A stretch of 64,000 nt of DNA from Pseudomonas japonica (GCF_900188455.1 NZ_FZOL01000001.1:310001-374000); one strand, 5' to 3'. Shown: positions 18,088 through 27,794, counted from the stretch's first letter. Translations and numbers: made by a program. Notes: a model not told the origin generated them from the sequence alone.

Positions 18088-19173
18088 ATGTCAGGATCGA
18101 AAAAAGATGCACTAGCGCCATTGAATGACGTTGCGCAACGACTCACCACCATGGGCAGCTATACCTTGGCAATCGCCAAGGCACTGGAAACCAATGGGGT
18201 TGATAGCAGGCGTATTTTTGAAGCAGTTGGAATACCTGGCAATGTGGCTAACGATCCCTTGTTCCGTCTACCGGAAGCCACGATTAGCCAATTGTATCGG
18301 GCCTGCGTGGATGCAACCAATAACCCCTATTTCGGTTTGGACGTTGCCAGGTTCGTACATTTTACCCACCTCCATGCACTGGGATACGCGCTGGCAGCCA
18401 GCAGTACGCTAATGGATTTCTGTTGGCGACTGGAACGCTATTCACGGCTTGTTTCGCAAGTCGTCAACGTCGTCCTTACCGAGGTCAGCGGCACTGTCTT
18501 CGTGCGTTTTGAACATCTGGTCGAGCTTAGTGGCGAGACCGAGGATGCTTTCTTCGGATTTCTGATACTGACCATGCGGCTGCTGTACAAATCTGACTTC
18601 AATCCATTGCGGGTTGAGTTTCACCGGCTGATGCCACCCGGGGGCGCTGAACCCTATGAGGTTTTAATGCGCGCGCCGGTAAGCTTTGCGCATTCAACCA
18701 GTCTGCTGGTCTTTAACAAGGCTGATCTGATGCAGAGTCTTGTTGGATCCTGCCCTGAACTCGCGCAGGTTAATGACAACATCATCATCAGCAGTCTTGC
18801 TCGACTGGACAGGAACGATGTAATCGCCGGCGTAACCCAGAAAATCCTGGAGTATCTGCCCGATGGTGATTGCACCAGGAACAAGGTGGCGAAGTCGCTT
18901 TTCATGAGCCCAACCACGCTGCAGTTTAAGTTGTCGCAACGCGGGACACATTTCCAGCAGTTGCTGGATGACACTCGCAAGGCGCTCGCGTGCACTTATC
19001 TGCGTCAATTCGCGCGCCCGGTGACGGAAATCACATTCCTCCTTGGCTTCAGCGATACCAGCAACTTTACTCGGGCTTTCAAGCGATGGACCGGTCTATC
19101 ACCGACGGATTTCCGCCAGCAGTCCAGAGGGGACGCTGGCACTGTGCATGGTTTTCCTCAGGGCTTCTCCTAG
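18088..19173 (+). CDS. AraC-family transcriptional regulator with arabinose-binding-like N-terminal domain
   Basis: 361 residues from the ATG at 18088; an upstream in-frame ATG at 17971 would add a Cys-rich stretch unlike the family. Residues about 25-215 fit the arabinose-binding-type domain of OruR/ArgR-like AraC proteins and the last ~100 residues contain two helix-turn-helix units, the second ending ITFLLGFSDTSNFTRAFKRWTGLSPTDFR. A perfect 12-bp palindrome (17933-17944) lies 143 bp upstream and could be an autoregulatory site. The gene converges with the alcohol dehydrogenase operon and may control it or the envelope operon; the effector is unknown. Confidence 0.88.
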   Translation: MSGSKKDALAPLNDVAQRLTTMGSYTLAIAKALETNGVDSRRIFEAVGIPGNVANDPLFRLPEATISQLYRACVDATNNPYFGLDVARFVHFTHLHALGYALAASSTLMDFCWRLERYSRLVSQVVNVVLTEVSGTVFVRFEHLVELSGETEDAFFGFLILTMRLLYKSDFNPLRVEFHRLMPPGGAEPYEVLMRAPVSFAHSTSLLVFNKADLMQSLVGSCPELAQVNDNIIISSLARLDRNDVIAGVTQKILEYLPDGDCTRNKVAKSLFMSPTTLQFKLSQRGTHFQQLLDDTRKALACTYLRQFARPVTEITFLLGFSDTSNFTRAFKRWTGLSPTDFRQQSRGDAGTVHGFPQGFS

Positions 19174-19190
19174 CGACCTGAGGCTGAATG

Positions 19191-19229
19191 GTTTAGCCAG
19201 AGCCCACTGTGTTCCGGCCCTGGCCAAAC
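19191..19229. terminator. Hairpin between convergent genes
   Basis: GTTTAGCCAG (19191-19200) pairs with CTGGCCAAAC (19220-19229), 10 bp with one G-T wobble, in the 70 bp between the convergent AraC and alcohol dehydrogenase genes. No T-tract is obvious. Confidence 0.35.
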
Positions 19230-19243
19230 GTCAGCAAGCAGGG

Positions 19244-20434
19244 TCAGTAGGTCCCGATCAGCCGGCTGGCAATTGCCGCGATTTTCTGCGGTGGGATCGG
19301 GTAGAGCAGGGCCAATGGATCACTGGCGACCGCTTTGACGATGCGTTCCATATCGCTGGTCGGAATTCTGAACTGGGCGAAATCCGCAGGCATCCCGATT
19401 TGCTGTTGAAGGTGCCTGATGCGGGAGATCACTTTGCGCACGGTGGCCTCAGGCTCCCCGTCAGGGATTGAGAATGCCTTGGCCAGTTGGCTGGCATAGG
19501 GCAGGTAGAACTCAATCAGCTCCTCCATCACCACTGGCAATAGAACGCCGTTGGCCCGGCCATGGGGAATGTGGTACAGCGCCCCCAGGGCGTGCGAGCA
19601 GTTGTGCACCGGAGCGGCCGAAAGCGCGTTGGCGAGCGCCAGGCAGGCCATGCTCGCGGCCTGCAGCATGTCTTGGCGTGCCTGCAGATTGTGCCCGTCC
19701 TGCACGGCGATTGGCAGGGCACCGAGAATGCGGTCGACCGCACTGAGGGCAAGGCCATCGGTGAAAGGGTTACTTGTCGCATTGACCAGTGCTTCAACGG
19801 CATGTGTCAGGGCATCCATACCGGTATCGGCGGTAATGGCCGTTGGCAAGCCAAGGGTTAGCTGCGCATCGAGCAGCGCAATATCGGACTCCAGATAAGG
19901 GGCCTGCAGCACCGCCTTGACGCCGGTATTGTCGTTGAAAACGACCGCACCGTTGGTCATTTCCGAACCGGTGCCGGCGGTAGTCGGAATGCTGATGTGG
20001 GCGATTCCCATGGGCTGGCCGGTGACCTCCATGCGCATGCCGGCAGCCAGCACATCACAGATATCAACCAGATCATGGGCGAGCGCGAATTTCACGGCTT
20101 TCGCTACATCCATGGCACTGCCACCGCCGAGAGCAACGATGGCGTCGGCACCTATTTCGCGGGCGTAGCGGGTGGCAGCATTGACGCTGTTGCTGCCGGC
20201 GTCGGGCAGTATGTCGGTGAAGATTCCGGCCAGTTGCAGCTGGTTGCCTGCCGCAGCATCGCGCAAGACGTAGGCAACCTGTTCAACCAGGCCGATTTTC
20301 TCAAGCCCTTTATCGCTCAGCAGGAGCACGCGCTTGGCGCCCAGAGACACCAGCAGGGCGGGAAGGCGTACCGTGGCACCGACGGCACAATGGACTCGCG
20401 TACGTGCCCAGAACTCAAAATATCCAGTAGACAT
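19244..20434 (-). CDS. Iron-containing (group III) alcohol dehydrogenase
   Basis: 396 residues from the ATG at 20434, which has GAGGAAC upstream; a TTG 12 bases earlier is less likely. NAD(P)-binding signatures ALGGGSAMDVAKAV and SIPTTAGTGSE are present, as are the metal-binding Asp and His positions in the segments following TGMDALTHAVEA and HNCSHALGALYHIPHG. It oxidises a primary alcohol or reduces an aldehyde, and with the neighbouring aldehyde dehydrogenase (42 bp upstream, same strand) forms an alcohol-to-acid pair feeding the acyl-CoA ligases. The substrate is not determined. Confidence 0.92.
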   Translation of the reverse strand: MSTGYFEFWARTRVHCAVGATVRLPALLVSLGAKRVLLLSDKGLEKIGLVEQVAYVLRDAAAGNQLQLAGIFTDILPDAGSNSVNAATRYAREIGADAIVALGGGSAMDVAKAVKFALAHDLVDICDVLAAGMRMEVTGQPMGIAHISIPTTAGTGSEMTNGAVVFNDNTGVKAVLQAPYLESDIALLDAQLTLGLPTAITADTGMDALTHAVEALVNATSNPFTDGLALSAVDRILGALPIAVQDGHNLQARQDMLQAASMACLALANALSAAPVHNCSHALGALYHIPHGRANGVLLPVVMEELIEFYLPYASQLAKAFSIPDGEPEATVRKVISRIRHLQQQIGMPADFAQFRIPTSDMERIVKAVASDPLALLYPIPPQKIAAIASRLIGTY

Positions 20435-20476
20435 GCTGTTCCTCAATCATCGAGTGGGCTGGTTTTTCAGGCCGCA

Positions 20477-21991
20477 TTAGGCTGACTTGTGCACGACGCC
20501 GTAAGTCATGGTTTTCTTTGCCGGGTCGCGCTGGAAGGCGGTCGAGATGGCTTTGGTCTCCAGAAACGACTCCAGTCCGGCGATGCCCATTTCGCGGCCC
20601 TGACCACTTTGTTTGTAGCCACCGAACGGCACGTCGGTCCGCAGCATGTGCCAGTCGTTGATCCACACCGATCCGGCCTGCAAGCGTCGAGCGAGTAGTT
20701 GTGCCGCCAACACGTCGCCAGTCCAGATTCCTGCCGAAAGGCCATAGTCGGAGTCATTGGCGATGGCGATGGCCTCCGCTTCGTCGCGGTATTTGATGAC
20801 GGTCAGCACCGGGCCGAAGATTTCTTCTCGCACGGCGTTCATCTGGTTGTGGCAGTCGGCCAATATGGTCGGCGCGATAAAGAAACCGCCTTCGCATCCG
20901 GGCACGATGATCCGTTCACCGCCGCACACCAGTCGTGCTCCTTGTTCCAGAGCCGAACGGATATATCCCAGTACCTTTTCGCCATGGGCGGCATGGCACA
21001 TCGGCCCAATGCTGGTGCGTGGGTCCAGCGGGTCGCCGATCTGCAAACGCCCTGCGACTTCTGCGAGCTTGGCCAGCAAGGGCTCGTGGATGCTTTCATG
21101 CACCAATAGACGAGTGCCCGATTCGCAGGCCTGGCCCGAGTTCAATAGCACGCCGAACAGGGCACCTTGCGCCACGGCATTCAGGTCCGCATCGGCGGTG
21201 ACTATCGCCGCGCCCTTGCCACCGAGTTCGAGGGTGACGTGCTTGAGGCTCGCCGCCGCGTTGGTCTGGATCCGCTTGCCGACAAGGGTTGAACCGGTAA
21301 AAGAGATCTTGCCGATTCCCCGATGCAGGGTCAGGGCCTCGCCGACTACCGGACCGATACCATTGACGACGTTGAGCACTCCGGGTGGCAAGAGCGGAGC
21401 AAGCAGTTGCGCTAGCCGCAGTGTTGTCTGCGGCGTCAGTTCGGATGGTTTGACGACCACCGTATTGCCTGCTGCCAGAGCTGGCACCAGCTTGTTGATG
21501 AACAACAGCATCGGCAAGTTCCAGGCCGGGATCAGGGCACAGACGCCAATCGGCTCTTTTACTACCTTGACGTCGGTCAGCTCCGGCAAGGGCTTCGCTG
21601 GCAAACTCTGGGTGAAGGGATAGGTCTTGATCAAATCGGCCATGCTCATGATCGACTCGACCATGAGCAACAAGTCTATATTGGCGATACGGCTGATGGT
21701 GCCACCGGAGCTGATGACTTCCAGATAGGCCAGCTCGTGTGCATTCTGCTGGATGACACCAATGAACCGGTTTAGCAGCGCCGAGCGATCCCGCGGAGTC
21801 ATGTCGCGCCACACCGGGTTGTCCAGGGCACGCTGCGCCGCGGCTACCGCGAGATCGACATCCTGCTCGGTACCGCAGGCGACCTGAGCAATTACCTCCC
21901 CAGTCGCTGGGTTTTCCACGGCCATGTACTTGCCACTGCCCGGCGCCACTAGCGCGCCGTCGATAAAGTGATCCAGCTTGGGAATAACCAT
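20477..21991 (-). CDS. NAD(P)-dependent aldehyde dehydrogenase
   Basis: 504 residues if started at the ATG ending at 21991, which has AAGGA at good spacing; an ATG five codons upstream (22006) lacks a ribosome binding site. Family hallmarks: PAWNLPMLL and KPSELTP in the cofactor domain, general base Glu in LELGGKG (about 255) and nucleophilic Cys in NSGQACESGTR (about 289). It oxidises an aldehyde to the acid in the cytosol. It lies directly before the iron alcohol dehydrogenase, so the two are probably one operon acting in sequence. Confidence 0.93.
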   Translation of the reverse strand: MVIPKLDHFIDGALVAPGSGKYMAVENPATGEVIAQVACGTEQDVDLAVAAAQRALDNPVWRDMTPRDRSALLNRFIGVIQQNAHELAYLEVISSGGTISRIANIDLLLMVESIMSMADLIKTYPFTQSLPAKPLPELTDVKVVKEPIGVCALIPAWNLPMLLFINKLVPALAAGNTVVVKPSELTPQTTLRLAQLLAPLLPPGVLNVVNGIGPVVGEALTLHRGIGKISFTGSTLVGKRIQTNAAASLKHVTLELGGKGAAIVTADADLNAVAQGALFGVLLNSGQACESGTRLLVHESIHEPLLAKLAEVAGRLQIGDPLDPRTSIGPMCHAAHGEKVLGYIRSALEQGARLVCGGERIIVPGCEGGFFIAPTILADCHNQMNAVREEIFGPVLTVIKYRDEAEAIAIANDSDYGLSAGIWTGDVLAAQLLARRLQAGSVWINDWHMLRTDVPFGGYKQSGQGREMGIAGLESFLETKAISTAFQRDPAKKTMTYGVVHKSA

Positions 21992-22380
21992 CGTTTCATC
22001 CTTCATTAGTCGGTGCGATTGCGATCCGGCAGATGAGCTGGTGCGTGCCAGAGCGCTCCAGAGTGTTGTACCGAGTGGGGGCGCAAGGGGCCGGTCATTA
22101 GCGTCAAATCATTGGTCAGCGGAGCAGGGCGCTCTTCACCGTCTGAGAGGAGGGCGTGTTCGCACAGCTGAGCAACTGCAGCGAAGCTTCAAACCGGCTT
22201 TTCACGAAGCACGGTTCTGTGCGCTCGGATTGGGTGTTCGAGCAGGTGACATGAACGGCTCCATCATCAGCTGGGTGCACAAGGCAAAGCCGGGAGCGAT
22301 GACCAATCGGAGGATGCCCCGCAGGATCGCGGGGTATGGGATTTCCCAGGCCGCTGGCTGGCCTGGGGGGCGCGTTAAGT
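21992..22380. other. Intergenic region upstream of the aldehyde dehydrogenase
   Basis: 389 bp without a convincing gene. It should hold the promoter of the aldehyde/alcohol dehydrogenase pair. Near its right end is the hairpin listed at 22345-22367. No 19-bp CCACTC-N5-GAGGGGTG motif was found here. Confidence 0.5.
22345..22367 (-). terminator. Hairpin downstream of acyl-CoA dehydrogenase
   Basis: CCCAGGCC (22345-22352) pairs perfectly with GGCCTGGG (22360-22367), 8 bp with a 7-nt loop, 14 bp beyond the stop of the minus-strand acyl-CoA dehydrogenase. No U-tract follows on the minus strand. Confidence 0.4.
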
Positions 22381-24159
22381 TCAGAACTGCGCGGCGTCCA
22401 GCAGGAACAGCGACTCGCTGCCGGCCTTGATCGAAGCAGTCAGGGAGTGGATACGCGGCAGCAGGCGGGCGAAGTAGAAGCGCGCGGTGCCCAGCTTGCT
22501 GGCGTAGAACTCGTCGTGACCTGCCTTGCCGAGGGATGCACGTGCCATCAGCGCCCACATGTAGGCGTAGGCGGTGTAGCCGAAGACGTGGAGATATTCC
22601 ACGGAGGCGGCGCCGATCTCGTTGGGGGTGACTTTGGCGCGGTCCAGCAGCCAGGCGGTGAGATCGTCCAGGTTGGAGATAGCGACCTTCAGCGGATCGA
22701 CGAATTCGGCCAGCTCGACGGGCGCACCGTTGGCGAAGGCGCTGATCTCGTCTGAGAAGAGCTGGTAGAGCGCGCCACCACTACCCACGATCTTGCGGCC
22801 CATCAGGTCCAGGGCCTGAACGCCATTGGTACCTTCGTAGATCTGACCAATGCGTACATCACGGACCAGTTGCTCCTGGCCCCATTCGCGGATGTAGCCG
22901 TGACCGCCAAACACTTGCTGGCCATGAACGGTGACTTCCAGGCCCAGGTCCGTGAGAAAGGCCTTGGCCACCGGAGTCAGCAGGGCGACCAACTCTTCCG
23001 CACGTTTACGCACAACAGCGTCATTGCTGTACTTGGTGGTATCGAGCTGCATCGCGACAAAGCAGGAAAAAGCCCTACCGCCCTCGTTGAGCGCCTTCAT
23101 GGTCAGGAGCATACGGCGCACGTCCGGGTGGACGATGATCGGGTCGGCGGTCTTGCTCTTGGCGACCGGGCCGGTCGGTGCACGGCTCTGAAGGCGTTCG
23201 CGCGCATATTCGACGGCGCTCTGATAGGAGCGCTCACCGGCCGCCAAGCCTTGGATACCGACCCCCAGGCGCTCGTAGTTCATCATGGTGAACATGGCGT
23301 TGAGGCCCTTGTTCACCGCGCCGACCAGATAGCCGACGGCGCCGTCGAAGTTCATTACGCAGGTGGCCGTGGCCTTGATGCCCATCTTGTGCTCGATGGA
23401 GCCGCATGAAACTGCGTTCTGCTTACCTGGCGAGCCATCGGAGTTGACCAGCACCTTGGGCACCAGGAACAGGGAAATGCCTTTCGAGCCTGCGGGGGCG
23501 TCCGGCAGCTTGGCCAGCACGAGGTGGATGATGTTCTCGGTCAGGTCGTGTTCGCCACCGGTGATGAAGATCTTGGTGCCGGTAATCTTGAAGCTGCCGT
23601 CGGCCTGGGGTTCCGCCCTGGTGCGGATGATGCCGAGATCGGTGCCAGCATGTGGCTCGGTGAGGCACATGGAGCCTGCCCAGGTACCGGCGTACATGTT
23701 CGGCAGGTACTTCTCCTTCAGCTCGTCGTTGGCATGAGCGTTGATCGACAGGCATGCGCCGACAGTGAGCATCGGGTAGAGGCCGAAAGACAGGTTGGCC
23801 GAGGCGACCATCTCTTCGACCTGGACGGAAATTGCCTTGGGCATGCCCATTCCGCCGTAGGCTGGATCACCGCTGATCCCCACCCAGCCCCCGTCAGCGT
23901 AGGCGCGGTAGGCCTCGGGGAAGCCGATCGGAGTGCACACCGCTCCATTGCTCCAGGAACAGCCTGATTCGTCGCCACTGCGATTGAGTGGAGCGAGCAC
24001 GTTCGCGGTGATCTTTCCACCTTCTTCGAGAATGGCGTTACCAGTGCTTTCATCAATGACGTCAGCCAGGGCCGGAAACTCAGACCACAGCCTGGAAATT
24101 TCGAAGACTTCATTCAGGACGAAGCGCATATCGCGCAAGGGAGCTTTGTAGTCAGTCAT
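22381..24159 (-). CDS. Acyl-CoA dehydrogenase, DmdC/PA0506-like long form
   Basis: 592 residues, longer than short-chain dehydrogenases because of an extra N-terminal domain and a C-terminal acetyl-CoA-dehydrogenase-like helical domain. The FAD/substrate motif MCLTEPHAGTDLG is at 164-176, and the catalytic Glu is present in QIYEGTNGVQALDL. This family includes 3-methylmercaptopropionyl-CoA dehydrogenase DmdC and several Pseudomonas fatty acyl-CoA dehydrogenases. It makes the trans-2-enoyl-CoA, giving the region two different dehydrogenases: this conventional one and the fused one at 0.8 kb. It lies 131 bp downstream of the thiolase on the same strand. Confidence 0.93.
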   Translation of the reverse strand: MTDYKAPLRDMRFVLNEVFEISRLWSEFPALADVIDESTGNAILEEGGKITANVLAPLNRSGDESGCSWSNGAVCTPIGFPEAYRAYADGGWVGISGDPAYGGMGMPKAISVQVEEMVASANLSFGLYPMLTVGACLSINAHANDELKEKYLPNMYAGTWAGSMCLTEPHAGTDLGIIRTRAEPQADGSFKITGTKIFITGGEHDLTENIIHLVLAKLPDAPAGSKGISLFLVPKVLVNSDGSPGKQNAVSCGSIEHKMGIKATATCVMNFDGAVGYLVGAVNKGLNAMFTMMNYERLGVGIQGLAAGERSYQSAVEYARERLQSRAPTGPVAKSKTADPIIVHPDVRRMLLTMKALNEGGRAFSCFVAMQLDTTKYSNDAVVRKRAEELVALLTPVAKAFLTDLGLEVTVHGQQVFGGHGYIREWGQEQLVRDVRIGQIYEGTNGVQALDLMGRKIVGSGGALYQLFSDEISAFANGAPVELAEFVDPLKVAISNLDDLTAWLLDRAKVTPNEIGAASVEYLHVFGYTAYAYMWALMARASLGKAGHDEFYASKLGTARFYFARLLPRIHSLTASIKAGSESLFLLDAAQF

Positions 24160-24290
24160 ATGTGATTACTCAGGTGTTTTAGGCGCGAGCACAGAACCGA
24201 TGGGTGGAGAGTTGCGAGGTCGCACGGTTAGTTGCCACGTAACCGTACAAGGGGATCGCCAGGAACATGTGCGAACTCCCCTGGGTCAAC

Positions 24291-25475
24291 TCAGGTTCGT
24301 TCGAATATGGCGGCAATGCCCTGTCCACCACCAATGCACATGGTCACCAGGGCGTAGCGGCCCTGGGTGCGATGCAACTCATGGATGGCTTTTGTCGCAA
24401 TGATCGCGCCTGTGGCGCCGACAGGATGACCGAGGGAAATTCCGGAGCCGTTCGGGTTTGCCTTGGCAAGATCGAAGTCGAGTTCACGGGCTACCGCGCA
24501 CGCCTGTGCGGCAAAGGCTTCATTGGACTCAATGACATCCAGGTCGGAGACTTTCAGTCCGGCCCGCTTCAGTGCCAGCCGAGTCGCCGGTATAGGGCCG
24601 AGTCCCATCAGCTGGGGTTCGACACCAGCATGGGCGTAGCTCACCAGGCGCGCGAGGGGGAGCAAGTTGTTTGCCTTCACTGCGGCGTCACTGGCGAGTA
24701 CTACGGCTGCCGCGCCATCGTTGAGACCCGAGGAGTTGCCGGCGGTAACCGTACCATCCTGCTTGAATACAGGTTTCATTCGCGCCAATTGTTCGAGCGA
24801 GGTATCGGCGCGGGCGTGCTCATCGACTTCGAACAGTTGGTTACCTTTGCGGGTCTGGATTTCAATCGGCACGATCTGTTCGCGGAAGTACCCATTGGCA
24901 ATCGCCCGGGTCGCTCGCTGGTGGCTTTCCAGTGCCTGGGCGTCCTGTTCCTCTCGGCTGATGCCAAGGCGCTGGGAGATGTTTTCGGCGGTGATGCCCA
25001 TGTGAATATGGTGAAAGGGGTCGTGCAGTACACCGAGCATGTAGTCGATGGCTTGCATGTCGCCAAGACGTCCCCCCCAGCGTGCGCCGGGCAGCATGTA
25101 AGGGCTGCGACTCATGGATTCGACGCCGCCACCGACTACGATGTCGGCATCGCCCACCAGCAGGCATTGTGCTGCAGAGATTATTGCCTGCAGACCTGAT
25201 CCGCACAGTCGGTTGACGTTGAAGGCCGGAGTTTCCCGGGGCACTCCAGAGTTGATGGCGGCTACTCGCGAGACATAGGCGTCTTGTGGCGTGGTCGGAA
25301 TCACATTTCCCATCACCACATGTCCGATGCTTTCGACAGGGCAACCACTGCGCTCGATAGCAGCTCGCACCGCAGTTGTAGCCAACTGGAGCATAGGGAC
25401 ATCTTTGAGCGAACCGCCACAGGAGCCAATAGCAGTTCTTGCCGCGCTGACGACATAGACTTCGGGGGTGGGCAT
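24291..25475 (-). CDS. Acetyl-CoA C-acyltransferase (classical thiolase)
   Basis: 394 residues with all thiolase catalytic elements: acyl-accepting Cys in NRLCGSG (91), the NEAFA segment, His in GHPVGATG and the C-terminal Cys in CIGGGQG. It resembles biosynthetic/BktB-type thiolases and cleaves 3-ketoacyl-CoA with CoA, the last beta-oxidation step. GGAG precedes the ATG. It is the upstream gene of a thiolase-dehydrogenase pair and is the only thiolase here with the standard degradative sequence signature besides the SCP-x type at 27.8 kb. Confidence 0.94.
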   Translation of the reverse strand: MPTPEVYVVSAARTAIGSCGGSLKDVPMLQLATTAVRAAIERSGCPVESIGHVVMGNVIPTTPQDAYVSRVAAINSGVPRETPAFNVNRLCGSGLQAIISAAQCLLVGDADIVVGGGVESMSRSPYMLPGARWGGRLGDMQAIDYMLGVLHDPFHHIHMGITAENISQRLGISREEQDAQALESHQRATRAIANGYFREQIVPIEIQTRKGNQLFEVDEHARADTSLEQLARMKPVFKQDGTVTAGNSSGLNDGAAAVVLASDAAVKANNLLPLARLVSYAHAGVEPQLMGLGPIPATRLALKRAGLKVSDLDVIESNEAFAAQACAVARELDFDLAKANPNGSGISLGHPVGATGAIIATKAIHELHRTQGRYALVTMCIGGGQGIAAIFERT

Positions 25476-26113
25476 GGGGGACTCCGATAGAATGGATTAC
25501 TACTTGGTTCGAATCATTGAGAACTAGGAGATCTGGTCTTGGGGGCTGGGATACAGGATGGGGGGTTACTCCGCTCAGTAATCAGCTGCTGAAAATGAGG
25601 TCAGAAAAATATTGGCTGCAATTCAGGTTTCAGTACGGCTAGTCTTATTCTCTGGATTCGCAGGATGAACAGGGTTGCCAGGCATGTTTCGACATCAGGC
25701 TGAGACATGTCATTCATGCGGTTGGCCGGCGCTCGGTAACTATCACCTGTCAGCATTGAATAAATCGGCACCGACACCCTCTATTCGTGGAGAGGGGGCG
25801 ATGCCGAGCAGGCCATTCTCGCTTTATAGCCAGAGGACCATGCGCTTAGGGGGAGACTCTCCGTCAACGCCAGAAAACCGCTGACAAGGTTGGAAGAGGT
25901 CCTGCCCTGTAACTTATTTCGGTAGCGTTACCCCTTACTGGCGGTTTAGCAACTACGATAACGCTACGGTATAAGTACCAGCCCGTGATTGCGTGTGTTT
26001 TCGAATTACTGTGCTTGTCAATCTCCGAAGTCAAACAGTCAGCACTTTATCCGAGTCGTAATCGTTGTCGTATTGGATGGCCAGAACCGATATTACGTGC
26101 TGTCTGGAGATCG
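25476..26113. other. 638-bp gene-free region upstream of the thiolase
   Basis: No convincing coding sequence on either strand. It is AT-richer than its flanks and carries a 9-bp inverted repeat GTAGCGTTA/TAACGCTAC (25922-25930 and 25959-25967) and a short hairpin CCCTCT/AGAGGG (25777-25782 with 25791-25796). It should contain the promoter of the thiolase-dehydrogenase pair and the end of the SDR operon. Confidence 0.5.
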
Positions 26114-26932
26114 TTACCGCGTAGCCAGAAGACTCGCGTGACCTGCCCCTTCAAGGGCTGGCTTTACACTCTCGATTGCACCGCCGCCGTCGCAGGGGAT
26201 TAGTGCTCCAGAGATGTAGCCGGCATACGGTGAGGAAAGAAAGAGTGCAAGATTGGCGATGTCGTCCAAAGTGCCAAAGCAACGAAGAGGCACATGTGCT
26301 GCTGCCGCTGCACGCTCTTTCTCGGTAGGCGCCATCAGCTTCCTGAACCCTTCCGTGCCTTCGATCGGTCCAGGCGAGATCGAGTTGATACGAATGCCTT
26401 CGCCACCCCATTCCAGCGCGAGCACGCGGGTTAGTTGGTCAACGCCTGCCTTGGCGGCGCATGCATGTACCTGGTAACGCATGGGCACGAATGATTGAGG
26501 TGCGGTTACATTGATTACCGATGCACCTGGTTTTTTCAGATGGGGATAGGCTTGGCGCAGCACATGGAAGCTGCCAACCAGGTCGATATCGACTACTACG
26601 CGAAAGCCATTGGAGGACATATCCTTGGCCTCGCAAAGAAAGTTGCCTGCAGCGCCTGAAACAAGTACGTCAATAGCTCCGAAGTTGTGCACAGCTTCTT
26701 CGAACGCACGCCCAACAGCCTCGAAGTCTCGCACGTCGGCACAGACGCCATGAACTTGACCACCAAGCTCGGCGAGCTGCTTGCATGCCAGTTCCACGTT
26801 CTCTTTCTTGCGGCTCGCTACGGTGACTGAGGCTCCCTGTCGAGCGAATGCTTGTGCGATACCAAAATTGATACCGGTTGTACCGCCGAAAATGAAGACA
26901 TGGCGGCCTTTGAAGTCGAGATTGAGTTGCAT
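26114..26932 (-). CDS. SDR oxidoreductase, peroxisomal 2,4-dienoyl-CoA reductase (DECR2)-like
   Basis: 272 residues from the ATG at 26932, preceded by TAGGAAA; a TTG nine codons upstream is less likely. The nucleotide motif is GGTTGINFGIA (16-26). The catalytic Tyr of the usual YxxxK motif is absent: the segment reads QVHACAAKAGVDQL, very like DECR2-type reductases that also lack Tyr. The expected reaction is NADPH-dependent reduction of a 2,4-dienoyl-CoA, needed when a substrate has double bonds at awkward positions. It is last in the operon 30564-26114, 33 bp after the crotonase. A different SDR dehydrogenase activity cannot be excluded. Confidence 0.85.
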   Translation of the reverse strand: MQLNLDFKGRHVFIFGGTTGINFGIAQAFARQGASVTVASRKKENVELACKQLAELGGQVHGVCADVRDFEAVGRAFEEAVHNFGAIDVLVSGAAGNFLCEAKDMSSNGFRVVVDIDLVGSFHVLRQAYPHLKKPGASVINVTAPQSFVPMRYQVHACAAKAGVDQLTRVLALEWGGEGIRINSISPGPIEGTEGFRKLMAPTEKERAAAAAHVPLRCFGTLDDIANLALFLSSPYAGYISGALIPCDGGGAIESVKPALEGAGHASLLATR

Positions 26933-26965
26933 GATTATTTTCCTATTGTCTTTACTCAATGCGGA

Positions 26966-27748
26966 CTAGGGCAGAAATCTAGGCGCCCGTTTTTCCAGGA
27001 AGGCCGCAATGCCTTCAATTGCGTGTGGTGAAGTGGCTGACTCGACCATCAGGCGATGTTCCATTTGAAGTTGCGCTTCAAGCGACCTTTCATGTGCGCC
27101 ATCGACGAGACGCTTGATCCGTCCCAATGCGCCAGTCGCTCCTTGCGCCAAGGTCTCAGCCAATGCCACAGCATGTGCAGCTAGTTGATCATCCGGAACA
27201 ATCTCGGACACGATGCCGAGCTCCAGGCATTGCCGGGATGACAGCAAGTTGTTTGTAAAGAAGATCTGCTTGGCTCGCATGGCGCCGATACGGCGAGTCA
27301 GGAACCAGGACGCACCGACATCCGGTGTGAGTCCAATGGCGGAGTAGCCACCACGCAGCTTCATTGATTCGGCCGCCAGCACGATGTCTGCACATAAGGC
27401 GAGGCCGATGCCTCCGCCACCGACCGGTCCGTTGATGGCACTGATCACTGGGACCGGCAGGGTGGCCAGTTTGTACAGGGCTGCGTGTAACGGGCCGAGG
27501 AGCGCGTCAAGCGTTTCCGGCAACTCGGCGCCTGCCTGGACAAAGAAGTCGATGCTGCCCCCTGCGCAAAATTGCCGTCCGATGGCACGCACGAGGACGG
27601 CGCGTACCGAAGGGTTGGCGGCCACCTTGTCGATGATCTCGATCAGGGCTCGGGATGACTCCAGGTCAATGGCATTGGCTTTTTCGGGGCGGTTCAGTGT
27701 GATGGTAGCCACATGGCCGTGCACATCGAACAGGATAGGGTGAGTCAT
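26966..27748 (-). CDS. Crotonase superfamily enoyl-CoA isomerase-like (PaaG/ECI type)
   Basis: 260 residues from the ATG at 27748 with GGAG upstream. The oxyanion segments are CAGGSIDFF and GGGGIGLALCAD. The hydratase Glu of the QPE motif is replaced (GGYSAIGL), whereas an Asp is present in LTPDVGASW, as in PaaG and other delta3,delta2-enoyl-CoA isomerases. It therefore more likely shifts a double bond than hydrates one, which fits the dienoyl-CoA-reductase-like gene downstream. It lies 46 bp from the SCP-x thiolase. Confidence 0.86.
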   Translation of the reverse strand: MTHPILFDVHGHVATITLNRPEKANAIDLESSRALIEIIDKVAANPSVRAVLVRAIGRQFCAGGSIDFFVQAGAELPETLDALLGPLHAALYKLATLPVPVISAINGPVGGGGIGLALCADIVLAAESMKLRGGYSAIGLTPDVGASWFLTRRIGAMRAKQIFFTNNLLSSRQCLELGIVSEIVPDDQLAAHAVALAETLAQGATGALGRIKRLVDGAHERSLEAQLQMEHRLMVESATSPHAIEGIAAFLEKRAPRFLP

Positions 27749-27794
27749 GCATGTATCTCCAGAACGTCCGTTGGGCAAATGCTCGCCGTGATCC

